From positions 186,001 to 250,000 of the forward strand of contig NZ_FAOZ01000009.1 in NCBI RefSeq assembly GCF_001536285.1: a stretch of DNA of 64,000 nt, written 5' to 3'. The stretch is from Parafrankia irregularis (GTDB lineage: Bacteria; Actinomycetota; Actinomycetes; Frankiales; Frankiaceae). Every line of letters starts with the position of its first letter. Position 1 is the first letter of the stretch. This document shows, piece by piece, positions 23,519 to 32,409 of the stretch. The notes under the pieces are model-generated. The model had not been told where the DNA came from, made no database searches, and was given only the letters and a program-made list of their open reading frames with translations. The translations under genes and the position numbers were made by a program.

Positions 23519-23547
23519 TTGTTGAACTCGACATCGATGTTAATGTC
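23519..23547 (+). promoter_or_regulatory. P450 promoter with shared operator-like motif, copy 2
   Basis: TTGTTG (23519-23524) and TAATGT (23541-23546), 16 bases apart, form a plausible promoter. Between them lies TCGACATCGAT (23528-23538), the block also found at 20830-20840; the wider sequence TGTTGA-N2-TCGACATCGAT is common to both sites. Confidence 0.55.
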
Positions 23548-23639
23548 CGAGATGAGGCGCAGCCGGGAGCGGGCGGGCCGGGAGTCGAAGGGTGCTGCCG
23601 TGGTCAGCTGGCCCGGTAGAGGATTGCGAAGGGACCAGC

Positions 23640-24866
23640 ATGGACATCGCGGCCGCGGCCAGTGTCTTCACCGATCCACGGGCGTACGCGGATGACGCGC
23701 GGTTCCACGCGGCGGCCGCGCTGCTGCGGCGGGAGTCGCCGGTGCACCTCGTCGAGCACGAGAAGTTCCACCCGTTCTACGCGATCACCAAGCACGAGGA
23801 CGTCATGTCCATCTCGCGGGCGTCCGACATCTGGCTGAACGCCCCCCGCCCGGCGCTCGGCCCCAAGTCGAAGGACGCCGACCGGGAGAACATTCCGATC
23901 CGCTCCCTGGTCCAGATGGACGACCCGGACCACACTGTCTACCGCCACGTGAGCGCGGACTGGTTCAAACCGGCCGGTGTTCGCCGGCTGCGCGACCGCA
24001 TCGCGGCGCTGGCGAAGCGGTATGTCGACCACATGGCCGACCTGGGCGGTGAATGCGACTTCTTCGTCGACGTCACCTCGCACTATCCGCTTTATGTGAT
24101 CCTCTCGCTGCTCGGGCTGCCCGAGGAGGACTTCCCGCGGATGCTGAAGCTCACCCAGGAGCTTTTCGGCGCCGACGACGAGGAACTCGCCCGTGACGGC
24201 GACAAGCACGCCCAGATGGCCGCGCTGATCGATTTCTTCAACTACTTCCAGGCGCTGATCGCCGAACGCCGCAAGAAGCCGACCGACGACCTCGGCTCGG
24301 TCATCGCGAACGCGATGATCCGTGATGTGCAGATCGGTGAGCTGGAAGCCGCCGGCTACTACACCCTGATCGCGACGGCGGGGCACGACACCACCAGCGC
24401 GGCGCTCGCCGGCGGGCTGCACGCCATGCTGGAGAATCCCGAGCAGTGGCAGCGTCTGGCCGCGGACCCGTCCCTGGTGCCGACCGCGGTCGACGAGGCC
24501 ATCCGCTGGGTCTCGCCGGTCAAGCAGTTCATGCGCACCACCACCGAGGACACGGTGGTTCGTGGTGTGCCCATCGCCGCCGGCGAATCGGTGCTGCTCT
24601 CCTACCCCTCGGCCAACCGCGACGAGGACGTCTTCGACAACCCGAACACCTTCGACGTCGGCCGGTCCCCGAACCGCCACGTCGCCTTCGGTTTCGGCGC
24701 GCACTACTGCCTGGGCACCCACCTGGCCCGGCTGGAGGGCCAGGCGCTCTACGCCGAGCTGAGATCGCGGGTGCGCTCGATCGAGCTCGCCGGGACGCCG
24801 GAATACATGGAGGCGTTGTTCGTCGGCGGCCCGAAGCGTGTTCCCATCCGCTACGAGATGGCCTGA
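23640..24866 (+). CDS. Cytochrome P450
   Basis: This 408-residue soluble bacterial P450 has all core motifs: the I-helix oxygen-activation segment AGHDTTS (about 245-251), the ExxR pair in DEAIRW (about 285-290), and the heme loop FGFGAHYCLGTHLAR with the axial Cys near 355. It hydroxylates an unknown substrate using electrons from a ferredoxin not encoded nearby. ATG 23640 is the first start after GGGACCAG. It is followed closely by two SnoaL-fold genes and is probably the first gene of an operon of oxidative catabolic enzymes; resemblance to terpene/sterol/fatty-acid P450s is suggested by context only. Confidence 0.95.
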   Translation: MDIAAAASVFTDPRAYADDARFHAAAALLRRESPVHLVEHEKFHPFYAITKHEDVMSISRASDIWLNAPRPALGPKSKDADRENIPIRSLVQMDDPDHTVYRHVSADWFKPAGVRRLRDRIAALAKRYVDHMADLGGECDFFVDVTSHYPLYVILSLLGLPEEDFPRMLKLTQELFGADDEELARDGDKHAQMAALIDFFNYFQALIAERRKKPTDDLGSVIANAMIRDVQIGELEAAGYYTLIATAGHDTTSAALAGGLHAMLENPEQWQRLAADPSLVPTAVDEAIRWVSPVKQFMRTTTEDTVVRGVPIAAGESVLLSYPSANRDEDVFDNPNTFDVGRSPNRHVAFGFGAHYCLGTHLARLEGQALYAELRSRVRSIELAGTPEYMEALFVGGPKRVPIRYEMA

Positions 24867-24876
24867 CCGGACTGAC

Positions 24877-25293
24877 ATGAGCGAGATCGCGGAGAACATG
24901 GCGGCCTGTATCGACGAGCTCGCGGTCCAGTCGGTGCTGGCCCGCTACTGCCACCGCTGCGACGACGGCGACTTCGCCGGCCTCGTCGACCTGTTCACCC
25001 CGGACGGCGTCTTCACCTACGGCGACCGGACGGCGCACGGCCGCGCCGAGCTGCTCGCGTTCTTCCAGGGCACCCAGGGGCGGCCCGACCAGCGCGGCAA
25101 ACACCTGACGTTCAACCTGGACGTCCGCCCGGACGGAGACACCGCCCGCAGCGTCTCGGACTACGTCTTCCTGCGCACCAGCGCGCACGGCCCGGTCCTC
25201 AGGCTCGCCGGGCGGTACCACGACGAGCTGCGCCGGGTCGACGGCCAGTGGCGCATCGCCCGGCGAGACGTGATCAACCTGGAGGTGCCCTGA
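24877..25293 (+). CDS. SnoaL/NTF2-fold protein 1
   Basis: This 138-residue SnoaL-like protein of the cone-shaped alpha+beta barrel fold opens with a helix (IDELAVQSVLARYCHRCDDG) and shows the family pattern FTPDGVFTYGDRTAHGRAEL and GQWRIARRDVINLEV. Relatives include isomerases, dehydratases, aromatic-ring hydroxylase small subunits and sterol isomerase-like proteins. It lies 10 bases after the P450 and overlaps the next gene as TGATG. The exact reaction cannot be assigned. Confidence 0.8.
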   Translation: MSEIAENMAACIDELAVQSVLARYCHRCDDGDFAGLVDLFTPDGVFTYGDRTAHGRAELLAFFQGTQGRPDQRGKHLTFNLDVRPDGDTARSVSDYVFLRTSAHGPVLRLAGRYHDELRRVDGQWRIARRDVINLEVP

Positions 25294-25694
25294 TGCTTCC
25301 CTCTCCGGCGGACCAGGTGGCCATCGGCGACCTGCTGGCCAGGTACTGCCTGACCCTCGACCTCGACGACGTCGACGGCTGGGTCGCGCTGTTCACCGAG
25401 GACGCCAGCTACCAGGTGTACGGGCGTTCCTTCGACGGCCACGCGGGGCTGCGCAAGATGATGGGCGCGGCACCGGGCGGGCTGCACCTCGGCGGCCCGC
25501 CCGTCATCGAGATGGACGGTGCCGACACCGCGCACACCCGGCGCAACCTGCTGTTCGTCGACCGCACCGACGGCGTCTCCCGCAGCGCGGTGTACACCGA
25601 CGAGCTCGTGCGCACGCCCGAGGGCTGGCGGATCAGGAACACCCGATGCCGCTTCATCACCGCGGACGGCCTCGCCGACCGGCCAGCCCGCTGA
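25293..25694 (+). CDS. SnoaL/NTF2-fold protein 2
   Basis: This 133-residue SnoaL-like protein is paralogous in layout to the previous gene (IGDLLARYCLTLDLDDVDGW, FTEDASYQVYGRSFDG, GWRIRNTRCRFI). Start ATG 25293 shares a base with the upstream stop, so the two are probably made together and may form a heteromer, like two-chain MaoC or SnoaL partners elsewhere. Function unknown beyond the fold. Confidence 0.78.
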   Translation: MLPSPADQVAIGDLLARYCLTLDLDDVDGWVALFTEDASYQVYGRSFDGHAGLRKMMGAAPGGLHLGGPPVIEMDGADTAHTRRNLLFVDRTDGVSRSAVYTDELVRTPEGWRIRNTRCRFITADGLADRPAR

Positions 25695-25810
25695 ACCACG
25701 GGCCCGCGCGGCGGGTCATGGAGCACAGTGTGGAGCTGTGACAAGTCCGCGTCGAGTCGGTGGCCGCAGCCCGGCATCGGTCGGCGACGGGCAACGGAGA
25801 GGGGTTTCCT

Positions 25811-26677
25811 GTGCAGTTCCACCTGTACCTACCGCAGATGCGGTTAAGTCCCGCGCAGCTGGTCGAACGCGCCCAGGCGGCCGAAGCCGCCGGCTTCGAC
25901 GGCATCGCCGGGATGGACCACATGGCGCCACCGCTCGCGGAGGGCCAGCCGATGTTCTCCGCGTCCGTCACGAACACCTGGCTGGCGGCACACACGACCC
26001 GGCTGACCGTCGGATCGCTGGTGCTGTGCGACGTCTTCCGCAACCCGGCGCTGCTCGCCCAGGAGTCCGTGTCACTCGACCACCTCTCACGCGGGCGTTA
26101 CGAACTCGGCCTCGGGACGGGCTCGGTTCCCCGCGAGATCACCTCCTACGGCCTGGCGCTGCCCGAGGGCCGGCTGCGGGTGCGGCGGCTGCGCGAGACG
26201 CTGGAGATCCTGCGGGCGCTGTGGACCGGTGAACCGGTCGACTACGACGGGGAGTTCTTCCAGCTGCGCGGTGCCCGGCAGGCGCCGACGCCGCTGGGAA
26301 GCATCCCGATCCAGATCGGGGGCGCCGGCCCGAAGACGATGGAGCTGGTCGCCGCGCACGCGGACTGGTGGAACGTCCACATCGGGATCCTCGACAAGCT
26401 CGACGAGATGCGCCCACGCGCCGGGCGGGCCCGGGTGTCGATCCAGGAGCGGGTCGCCTTCGTCCCGTCGGAGGACCAGCGCGCGGCGGTGGCGGAGCTG
26501 GCGCGGCGGCGCTTCGGCCGGACCGGTGTGGTCGTGGGCGACGCAGAGCAGCTCGTCGAGCATTTCGGCACGCTTTCCGAACGCGGGATCGAGCGCTCCT
26601 ACACCTGGTTCTGCGACTTCGCGCAGCCGGAGACACTCGCCGCGTTCGGCGAGTCGGTCATCGCGAAGGTGCGCTGA
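25811..26677 (+). CDS. LLM-class (F420-type) oxidoreductase
   Basis: This 288-residue TIM-barrel protein is of the luciferase-like monooxygenase class. Typical text includes LVERAQAAEAAGFDGIAGMD near the start, VFRNPALLAQESVSLDHLS, GRYELGLGTGSVPREITSYG and IPIQIGGAGPKTMELVAAHA. In actinobacteria most such proteins use coenzyme F420; FMN is possible. GTG 25811 follows GAGAGGGG. Only 6 bases separate it from the next gene. It likely carries out a redox step in the same pathway as the P450 and dehydrogenases. Confidence 0.88.
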   Translation: MQFHLYLPQMRLSPAQLVERAQAAEAAGFDGIAGMDHMAPPLAEGQPMFSASVTNTWLAAHTTRLTVGSLVLCDVFRNPALLAQESVSLDHLSRGRYELGLGTGSVPREITSYGLALPEGRLRVRRLRETLEILRALWTGEPVDYDGEFFQLRGARQAPTPLGSIPIQIGGAGPKTMELVAAHADWWNVHIGILDKLDEMRPRAGRARVSIQERVAFVPSEDQRAAVAELARRRFGRTGVVVGDAEQLVEHFGTLSERGIERSYTWFCDFAQPETLAAFGESVIAKVR

Positions 26678-26683
26678 CCGCAG

Positions 26684-27589
26684 GTGAACCTCGACGCGAT
26701 CGGAACAGTCGCCGGCCCGGTGGAACGGAGCTGGTCCGCCAGGGACACCATGCTCTACGCGGTCGGTGTGGGCGCCGGGTACCCCGACCCCGGCGAGGAG
26801 CTCGCGTTCACCACGGAGAACTCCGCCGGCGTGGAACCGCGGGTGCTGCCGACCTTCGCGCTGCTGTTCACCGCGGAGGGCCCGCTGGACCTGGGCGTGG
26901 TCGGGCCGCACGACCCGGGAATGGTCGTGCACGGCGAACAGCGCATCGAGTGGTTCGGGCCGCTGCGACCGGACGGGCGGGTGCTGCTCACCGGGCGGAT
27001 CGTCGACATCCTCGACAAGCGGTCCGGCGCCCTCGTGGTGACCGAGACGACGGCCAGTGATCCCGAGTCGGGCACCGCCGTCGTGCGCACCCGCACCGGG
27101 GTCTTCATCCGCGGCGCCGGCGGCTTCGGCACCCGGACGACCGCCGCGGTGCCGGCCGCACCGGCTGTGCCTGTCACGCCGGATGCGCCGCCCGGGCGGG
27201 CGCCGGATCACTCGGTGACCTACCAGACCCTGCCCAACCAGGCCCTGCTCTACCGGCTCTCGGGTGACCGCAACCCGCTGCACTCCGATCCGGTGTTCGC
27301 GGCCGGCCGCGGCTACGACCGGCCCATCCTGCACGGCCTGTGCACCTACGGATTCACCTGCCGGGCTCTGCTGCGCACGCTCTGCGGCTCCGACTCGAGC
27401 CGGCTCCGCTCCATGTACGGCCGCTTCAGCCGGCCCGTCCTCCCCGGCCAGGCGCTCACGATCGACATCTGGGTCGACGGCCCCGATGCCGACGGCGGCC
27501 CGGCCACCTCGGCCACCTTCCGGACCAGCGCGGACGGAATGCCCGTCCTGGAGCGCGGCCGGTGCACGTTCACCGCGGCCGGCGCATGA
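26684..27589 (+). CDS. MaoC-like enoyl-CoA hydratase (double hotdog)
   Basis: This 301-residue double-hotdog protein is of the 2-enoyl-CoA hydratase 2/MaoC type. The N-terminal half (residues 1-130) is a degenerate hotdog, joined by a Pro/Ala-rich linker to the catalytic half, which has the hydratase motif YRLSGDRNPLHSDP with Asp and His, then GYDRPILHGLCTYG. It would hydrate trans-2-enoyl-CoA after the dehydrogenases. Start GTG 26684 is 6 bases after the LLM stop, and its stop overlaps the next gene as ATGA. Confidence 0.88.
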   Translation: MNLDAIGTVAGPVERSWSARDTMLYAVGVGAGYPDPGEELAFTTENSAGVEPRVLPTFALLFTAEGPLDLGVVGPHDPGMVVHGEQRIEWFGPLRPDGRVLLTGRIVDILDKRSGALVVTETTASDPESGTAVVRTRTGVFIRGAGGFGTRTTAAVPAAPAVPVTPDAPPGRAPDHSVTYQTLPNQALLYRLSGDRNPLHSDPVFAAGRGYDRPILHGLCTYGFTCRALLRTLCGSDSSRLRSMYGRFSRPVLPGQALTIDIWVDGPDADGGPATSATFRTSADGMPVLERGRCTFTAAGA

Positions 27590-28515
27590 CGGCGCCCGGC
27601 CTGACCGGAGCCGAGGCGACGGCTCCGCGCTCGTCGGCACTGGCGGACCTCGGGATCCTGATAGAGGAGCAGGGCTCGGTCCTGAAGGCGACCATGCCCG
27701 CGGTGGCGAACCTGGCGGTGCCCGGTACCACCGCGATGCGGATCTGCGCGCTCTGCGCGCTGGCCGACACCCAGCTGGGCCTGCTGGCGGTGCGCGAGCT
27801 CGGGCCCCGCGTCCCGGTGACGCTCGCACTTGACGTCCACCTGTTCCAGCCGGTGCCGGTCTCACTGCCGCCAGCGCGTGCCGAGGGGCCGGCGGGCGCG
27901 GCGGGGTCGGTGGGCGCGGCGGGGCCGGTGAGCATGGTGCACGCGACCGGCCGGGTGGTGAAGGCCGGGCGGGCCGTGCTCGTGACCGCCATCGAGTTCG
28001 CCGACGACACCGGCCGTCCCCTGGGCGTCGGGACGGCGCTGTTCATGGTCGCGCCGGACCCGATGCTGCTGATGCCGCCGGGCATGCGCCCCCTCGACCT
28101 GTTCGCCACGACGAGTGGGGAGCTGGCACAGCCGTACGCTCAGCGGCTTGGCTGCCGGCGGGTCGGGGCGGGGGTGGCGTCCCTGCCGTTCACCGACGAC
28201 GTCGTGAACGCCTCGGGGACGCTCAACGGCGGCATCCTGCCGCTCGCCGTCGAGGAGGCGGTGCTGTCAGCGGCACCCGGGTCGTATCTGACCTCGCTGA
28301 GCCTGCAGTACCTTCGCCCGGTGCGCCGCGGCCCGGCGGTGGCGCGGGCCGAGGTCCGCGGCGACGTCGGCACCGTCGAGGTGCACGACGCCGGCACCGA
28401 CGCGCTCGCGGTCGTAGCGACGGCCCGGACGTCGCCCGCCCACACCGTCACGCGAACCTCCGCGGACGCGGCCGGTGCCTCCGCGCCGGCGCCCGAACAA
28501 CGATCTCGCGGGTAG
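27586..28515 (+). CDS. Double-hotdog acyl-CoA thioesterase-like protein
   Basis: This 309-residue protein has two hotdog domains: residues about 15-165 (LGILIEEQGSVLKATMPAVA) and about 180-290 (GILPLAVEEAVLSAAPGSYL, then SLQYLRPVRRGPAVARAEV). The architecture matches PaaI-like or acyl-CoA thioesterases that release CoA from thioesters. An Ala/Gly/Ser-rich insertion (EGPAGAAGSVGAAGPV) splits the first domain. It is the last gene of the rightward catabolic operon and is translationally coupled to the MaoC gene; its substrate is unknown. Confidence 0.75.
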   Translation: MTAPGLTGAEATAPRSSALADLGILIEEQGSVLKATMPAVANLAVPGTTAMRICALCALADTQLGLLAVRELGPRVPVTLALDVHLFQPVPVSLPPARAEGPAGAAGSVGAAGPVSMVHATGRVVKAGRAVLVTAIEFADDTGRPLGVGTALFMVAPDPMLLMPPGMRPLDLFATTSGELAQPYAQRLGCRRVGAGVASLPFTDDVVNASGTLNGGILPLAVEEAVLSAAPGSYLTSLSLQYLRPVRRGPAVARAEVRGDVGTVEVHDAGTDALAVVATARTSPAHTVTRTSADAAGASAPAPEQRSRG

Positions 28516-28549
28516 CCGGCTCCCCGGCCAGCAGGACCGGGAAGCCGGC
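28515..28549. terminator. Bidirectional hairpin between convergent operons
   Basis: 28515-28527 pairs with 28537-28549 over 13 positions with one mismatch (GCCGGCT...CCGG arms) and a 9-base loop. It sits between the thioesterase stop and the convergent livF stop, so it can end both transcripts. Confidence 0.65.
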
Positions 28550-28567
28550 GGACGCCGCGACCGTGCG

Positions 28568-29302
28568 TCAGGACGCGGAGGCTCCCGCGACCTCCTCCTG
28601 GTGGATGCCGAGGTAGGCGCCTTCCAGGAGCTCGGGGGAGGCGGCCAGTTCCTCGGCCGCCCCCCGCAGCACGATGCGGCCGCGGTTGAGCACGGCGGCG
28701 CTGTCGGCGACCTCGAGGGCCAGGTTGACGTGCTGCTCGACCAGGATCACCGCGCATTTGTGGTCGGCGGCGATGGCGCTGACGGTCTTGAACAGATCCT
28801 CGACGATCAGGGGCGCGAGACCCATGCTGAGTTCGTCGATGAGCAGCACCCGGGGTTGCTGGACCAGGGCTCGCGCCATCACCAGCATCTGCTGCTCACC
28901 GCCGGAGAGGGCCCCCGCGGGCAGGTTCCACCGCTTCTCGAGCGCCGGGAAGGTCTCGAGAAGGCTCTTCGGCTTCGGGCCGTTGCGCCGGGCCGCGACC
29001 CGGATGTTCTCCTCGACGGTCAGGGTGGTGAACAGAGCGCGGTTGTCGGGGACGAGAACCACGCCGGCCGCGTTCGCGGCGGCGGGCCGGCCGTTGCGCA
29101 GCCGGGTGCCGTCCACGCTGATGGTGCCGCCCTGGGCCGGCAGCAGGCCGGCCAGGGTCAGCAGCAGCGTGGTCTTGCCGGCGCCGTTCGGCCCTAGCAG
29201 GGCCAGCACGCTGCCTTCCTCGACGGTGAGATCGACGTTGCGGAACGCGGTGGCGCTGCCGCGGCCGCCGCTGAGGTCGGTGCATTCCAGCCGGGTGCTC
29301 AC
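28568..29302 (-). CDS. livF: Liv-type ABC transporter ATPase LivF
   Basis: This 244-residue ATPase is of the branched-chain-type importer family. Walker A GPNGAGKTT (37-45), signature LSGGEQQM, Walker B LLIDELSMGLAP with the catalytic Glu, and H-loop LVEQHV are all intact. GTG 29302 overlaps the stop of the fused LivH-LivM-LivG gene as GTGA, so it is the second ATPase of that transporter. It is the last gene of the leftward operon. Confidence 0.93.
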   Translation of the reverse strand: MSTRLECTDLSGGRGSATAFRNVDLTVEEGSVLALLGPNGAGKTTLLLTLAGLLPAQGGTISVDGTRLRNGRPAAANAAGVVLVPDNRALFTTLTVEENIRVAARRNGPKPKSLLETFPALEKRWNLPAGALSGGEQQMLVMARALVQQPRVLLIDELSMGLAPLIVEDLFKTVSAIAADHKCAVILVEQHVNLALEVADSAAVLNRGRIVLRGAAEELAASPELLEGAYLGIHQEEVAGASAS

Positions 29303-32300
29303 TTCGTCACCGCCGAAGAGGTCGTCACGGTCGCAGAGGTGGTCGTGGCCGCGGCGGCTGCCGCGGACGCCGTCAGCGGCTCGGCGATCTCCGGTGCCGC
29401 CGGGTCCTGGGGCGTCGCGGGGGCGGCGGGTGCCGTCGCGTCCACTGGTGTTGCCGGGTCCGGTGCTGTCGGGTCCGCCGGTGGCGCCGGGTCGGCCGGT
29501 GGCGCCAGATCGGTCGGTGCCACCGGGTCGGCCGCAGGTGCCGGGTCGGCCGGTGCCGCCTCCGTCGCCGGGGGCTCGTCGGCCAGGGCGTCGTGCACGG
29601 AGCCGAGGTAGGCGTCGGCGACGGCACGGTTCGCGCGGATCGCGGCCGGGTCTCCCTCGGCGATGACCTTGCCGAAGTCGAGGACGTAGATGTAGTCGCA
29701 GACGGACAGCACGAGCGAGACGTCGTGGTCCACGAGGATCACGCCGACTCCGGTGGCGCTGATGGAGCGGATGCGTTCACCGAGCCAGACCGACTCGGTG
29801 GTGTCCAGGCCGGCGGCGGGTTCGTCCAGGAGCAGGGCCTTAGGCCCGGTGGCGCACGCCCGGGCGATCGAGACCAGCTGCCGTTCGCCCTGGCTGAGCT
29901 CGCCGGCGTGCCGGCCGGCCCGGTCGGCCAGCCCGACCAGGTCGAGCGCGGAGGCCAGGGCACGGTGGCGTTCGTCGCCGCTGGCGCCGAACAGGGCCGC
30001 GCTGACGTTCTCCTCGACGGTGAGGTCGTCGTAGAGCTCCAGGGACTGGAACGTGCGGGCCAGGCCGCGGCGCACCCGGCTGTGCGTGGGCAGCCCCTCG
30101 ATCTGGGTGCCGGCGAGCCTGACAGTGCCGTCGGCCCGGGTGAAACCGGTCGTCGCGTCGATCACGCTGGTCTTGCCCGCGCCGTTCGGCCCGATGAGGC
30201 CGACGATCTGGCCGGCGCTCACCCGCAGCGAGACCTCGGACACCGCCGTCACACCGCCGTAGCGGACGGTCAGCCCGTCGACCTCGAGCACCAGGCCTGC
30301 CGGCGCCACCTGCGCGGTCGGCTTCGCCGGGTCGGCCTCCACGGCCGTGCCGGGCTTGGCCAGCCCCGCCAGCACCACCGTCTCGGCGGAGGGCTCGGCC
30401 GTTTCAGCCGGTGTGCTCAGTTCGCCCGCTGCCGGCGCCGCGGCCTGCTTCGCAGGGCTGTGGCCGAAGCGGCGGCGGCGTAGTCGATCCAGCCGGTCGG
30501 CGAGGTCGTGACCGCCGCTGGCGAATCCTTCGGGGTGGCCGATGAGGGCGACGAGCAGGAGGACGCCGGTGATGACGGGGAACCAGTCACCGAGGTGGAC
30601 CCAGCGGTCCATCGCGATGAAGGTGATGCCGGTCGAGGCCATCACACCGGCGAGGATGCCGCCGTAGACGGAGGTGACTCCGGCGAGGTAGGCGGTGGAG
30701 AGCAGGGAGAGCCCACCGAGCGCGGTGAACGAGGCGAAGGTGACGGTGTTGAGCCGGTAGGCCAGCAGGCTGCCGCCGAGGCCGGCGATGAACGACGCGA
30801 TCGCGAAGCTGGCGACCTTGACCGCGACGACGTTGATCCCGATGCCGGCGGCGGACTGCTCGTTGGCGCGGACGGCGAGCATGGCCGAGCCGAGCGCGCT
30901 GGTCCGGAGCTTGGCGACGCCGAAGGCCACCGCGACCAGCACGGCCAGGCACAGCAGGCCGAAGGGAAGGCGTGGGAAGGCGTGGCCGGTGCCGACGCTG
31001 AGGTCGAGGCCGAACAGCTTCGGCTGGGTGACCTGGGCGCCGTCGCTGTCGACGATGTCGGTGTTACGGAACCACACGGCCTCGATCGTGTAGGCCAGCG
31101 CGAGGGTGACGATGCCGAGCGTCAGGCCTTTGAGTCGCAGGGCGGGCAGACCGATCACCACACCGAGGACGGTGGCCGCGAGGGCCGCGAGCAGCGGTGC
31201 GAACGGGAACGGGACGTGCCAGCTCTGGGTCAGGCCGCTCAGCGTGAACGCGGCACTGCCGGCGAGCGCCAGCTGGGCGAGCGAGACCTGGCCGGCGTAG
31301 CCCGTCACGACGACGAGCGACAGGCCGATGATCGCGGCGATGAAGGTGCCGATGACCGCGGCCCGCCAGGTTCCGGTGGTGACCAGCAGGCCGAGCACAC
31401 CGAGGGCGGTGCCGGACAGTGTCGGCAGCGTCAGGGACCGCGGCCGGGGCGCCCGGCCCAGCGGCTGGCGGAGCAGGCCGCCGCGGACCGTCAGGCCCCG
31501 TCCGGTGATCAGCAGTGCGACCAGGATGACGACCAGCGGGATGAGTTCCGACGAGCCGGTCTTCGGCAGCCAGGAGACGTCCTCGGAGACCAGGGACTGG
31601 GCTTCGGCCTGGAGCATGCCGATCACGATGCCGGCCGCGACCGTCGGGATGAGGTTCTTGAACCCGCCGACCACGGCGGCGGCCAGCGCCGGCACGACGA
31701 ACAGCGTGTACGTGGTCGGGGACAGTGGGCTCAGCGGCGCGATGAGGATGCCGGCGGCACCGGCGGTCACCCCGCTGATCATCCAGTTGAACAGGGCGAT
31801 CCGGTCCGGTGAGACGCCGCTGACGTAGGCGCCGGTCTGGGACTCCGCGACCGCCCTGGTGAGCAGGCCGAACCGGGTGAAGCGGTAGACCGCGGTCAGC
31901 ACCAGGGTCAGGACCACCACGGCGACGACCAGGTAGAAGCGGTCCGACAGGAGCTTCGCGTCGCCGAACTCCCATCGCTCCGCGGGGAAGATCGCGCTGA
32001 CGCTGACGGGAGAGGTACCGAGCCGGATCGCCATCGTCGACTGGATGACGACCAGGACGCCGAGGGAGGCCACCGCCCGGGCGAGTGGGGGTGCCTCACG
32101 CAACGGCCGGAAGACCGCCAGGTACAGGATCGCGCCCAGCAGGGCCCCGAGCAGCAGGGAGAGCGCGGCCGCCGGGGCCAGCGGCCAGGATCCGCCGATG
32201 TCGACCGACTCGGGCAGGCCGGGTAACAGGACGAGCAGCTGCCCGTCACGTAAGAAGGCGTAGGAGTAGGCGACGTAGAGCGCCACGGCTCCGGTCGCGA

Positions 32301-32409
32301 AGTTGATGACTCCCGAGCTCCGATAGGTGAGCACGAGGGCCAGGCCCAACGCCGCGTACACCCCGCCGTTTCCCAGGCCGAGAAGCAGCGAACCTATATG
32401 TTCCATCAC
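29299..32409 (-). CDS. Fused LivH-LivM-LivG ABC importer protein
   Basis: This 1036-residue single polypeptide combines three usually separate subunits. Residues 1-300 are a LivH permease (NGGVYAALGLALVLTYRSSG), about 340-640 a LivM permease (GYAGQVSLAQLALAGSAAF), and about 700-945 a LivG ATPase with Walker A GPNGAGKTS, LSQGERQLVSIARA and LLLDEPAAGLD. A 60-residue Ala/Glu/Pro linker joins LivM to LivG, and a 90-residue Pro/Asp/Ala tail (ADPAPPADPTAPDPATPVDA) ends it. Permease-ATPase fusions are known, but the three-way HMG fusion is unusual. LivF is coupled downstream and the binding protein lies upstream, so the importer is complete. Confidence 0.92.
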   Translation of the reverse strand: MMEHIGSLLLGLGNGGVYAALGLALVLTYRSSGVINFATGAVALYVAYSYAFLRDGQLLVLLPGLPESVDIGGSWPLAPAAALSLLLGALLGAILYLAVFRPLREAPPLARAVASLGVLVVIQSTMAIRLGTSPVSVSAIFPAERWEFGDAKLLSDRFYLVVAVVVLTLVLTAVYRFTRFGLLTRAVAESQTGAYVSGVSPDRIALFNWMISGVTAGAAGILIAPLSPLSPTTYTLFVVPALAAAVVGGFKNLIPTVAAGIVIGMLQAEAQSLVSEDVSWLPKTGSSELIPLVVILVALLITGRGLTVRGGLLRQPLGRAPRPRSLTLPTLSGTALGVLGLLVTTGTWRAAVIGTFIAAIIGLSLVVVTGYAGQVSLAQLALAGSAAFTLSGLTQSWHVPFPFAPLLAALAATVLGVVIGLPALRLKGLTLGIVTLALAYTIEAVWFRNTDIVDSDGAQVTQPKLFGLDLSVGTGHAFPRLPFGLLCLAVLVAVAFGVAKLRTSALGSAMLAVRANEQSAAGIGINVVAVKVASFAIASFIAGLGGSLLAYRLNTVTFASFTALGGLSLLSTAYLAGVTSVYGGILAGVMASTGITFIAMDRWVHLGDWFPVITGVLLLVALIGHPEGFASGGHDLADRLDRLRRRRFGHSPAKQAAAPAAGELSTPAETAEPSAETVVLAGLAKPGTAVEADPAKPTAQVAPAGLVLEVDGLTVRYGGVTAVSEVSLRVSAGQIVGLIGPNGAGKTSVIDATTGFTRADGTVRLAGTQIEGLPTHSRVRRGLARTFQSLELYDDLTVEENVSAALFGASGDERHRALASALDLVGLADRAGRHAGELSQGERQLVSIARACATGPKALLLDEPAAGLDTTESVWLGERIRSISATGVGVILVDHDVSLVLSVCDYIYVLDFGKVIAEGDPAAIRANRAVADAYLGSVHDALADEPPATEAAPADPAPAADPVAPTDLAPPADPAPPADPTAPDPATPVDATAPAAPATPQDPAAPEIAEPLTASAAAAAATTTSATVTTSSAVTK

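Noticed and set aside
25811-26677. LLM protein considered as the luciferase of the LuxC/LuxE-like pair
   Set aside because: It is a single-component F420-type sequence 8 kb away in a separate operon, with no second luciferase subunit.
30508-31812. 434-codon rightward frame inside the fused Liv gene
   Set aside because: It lies antisense to membrane segments of LivH/LivM; its Gln/Arg/Asp-rich text is typical of the complement of hydrophobic coding DNA.
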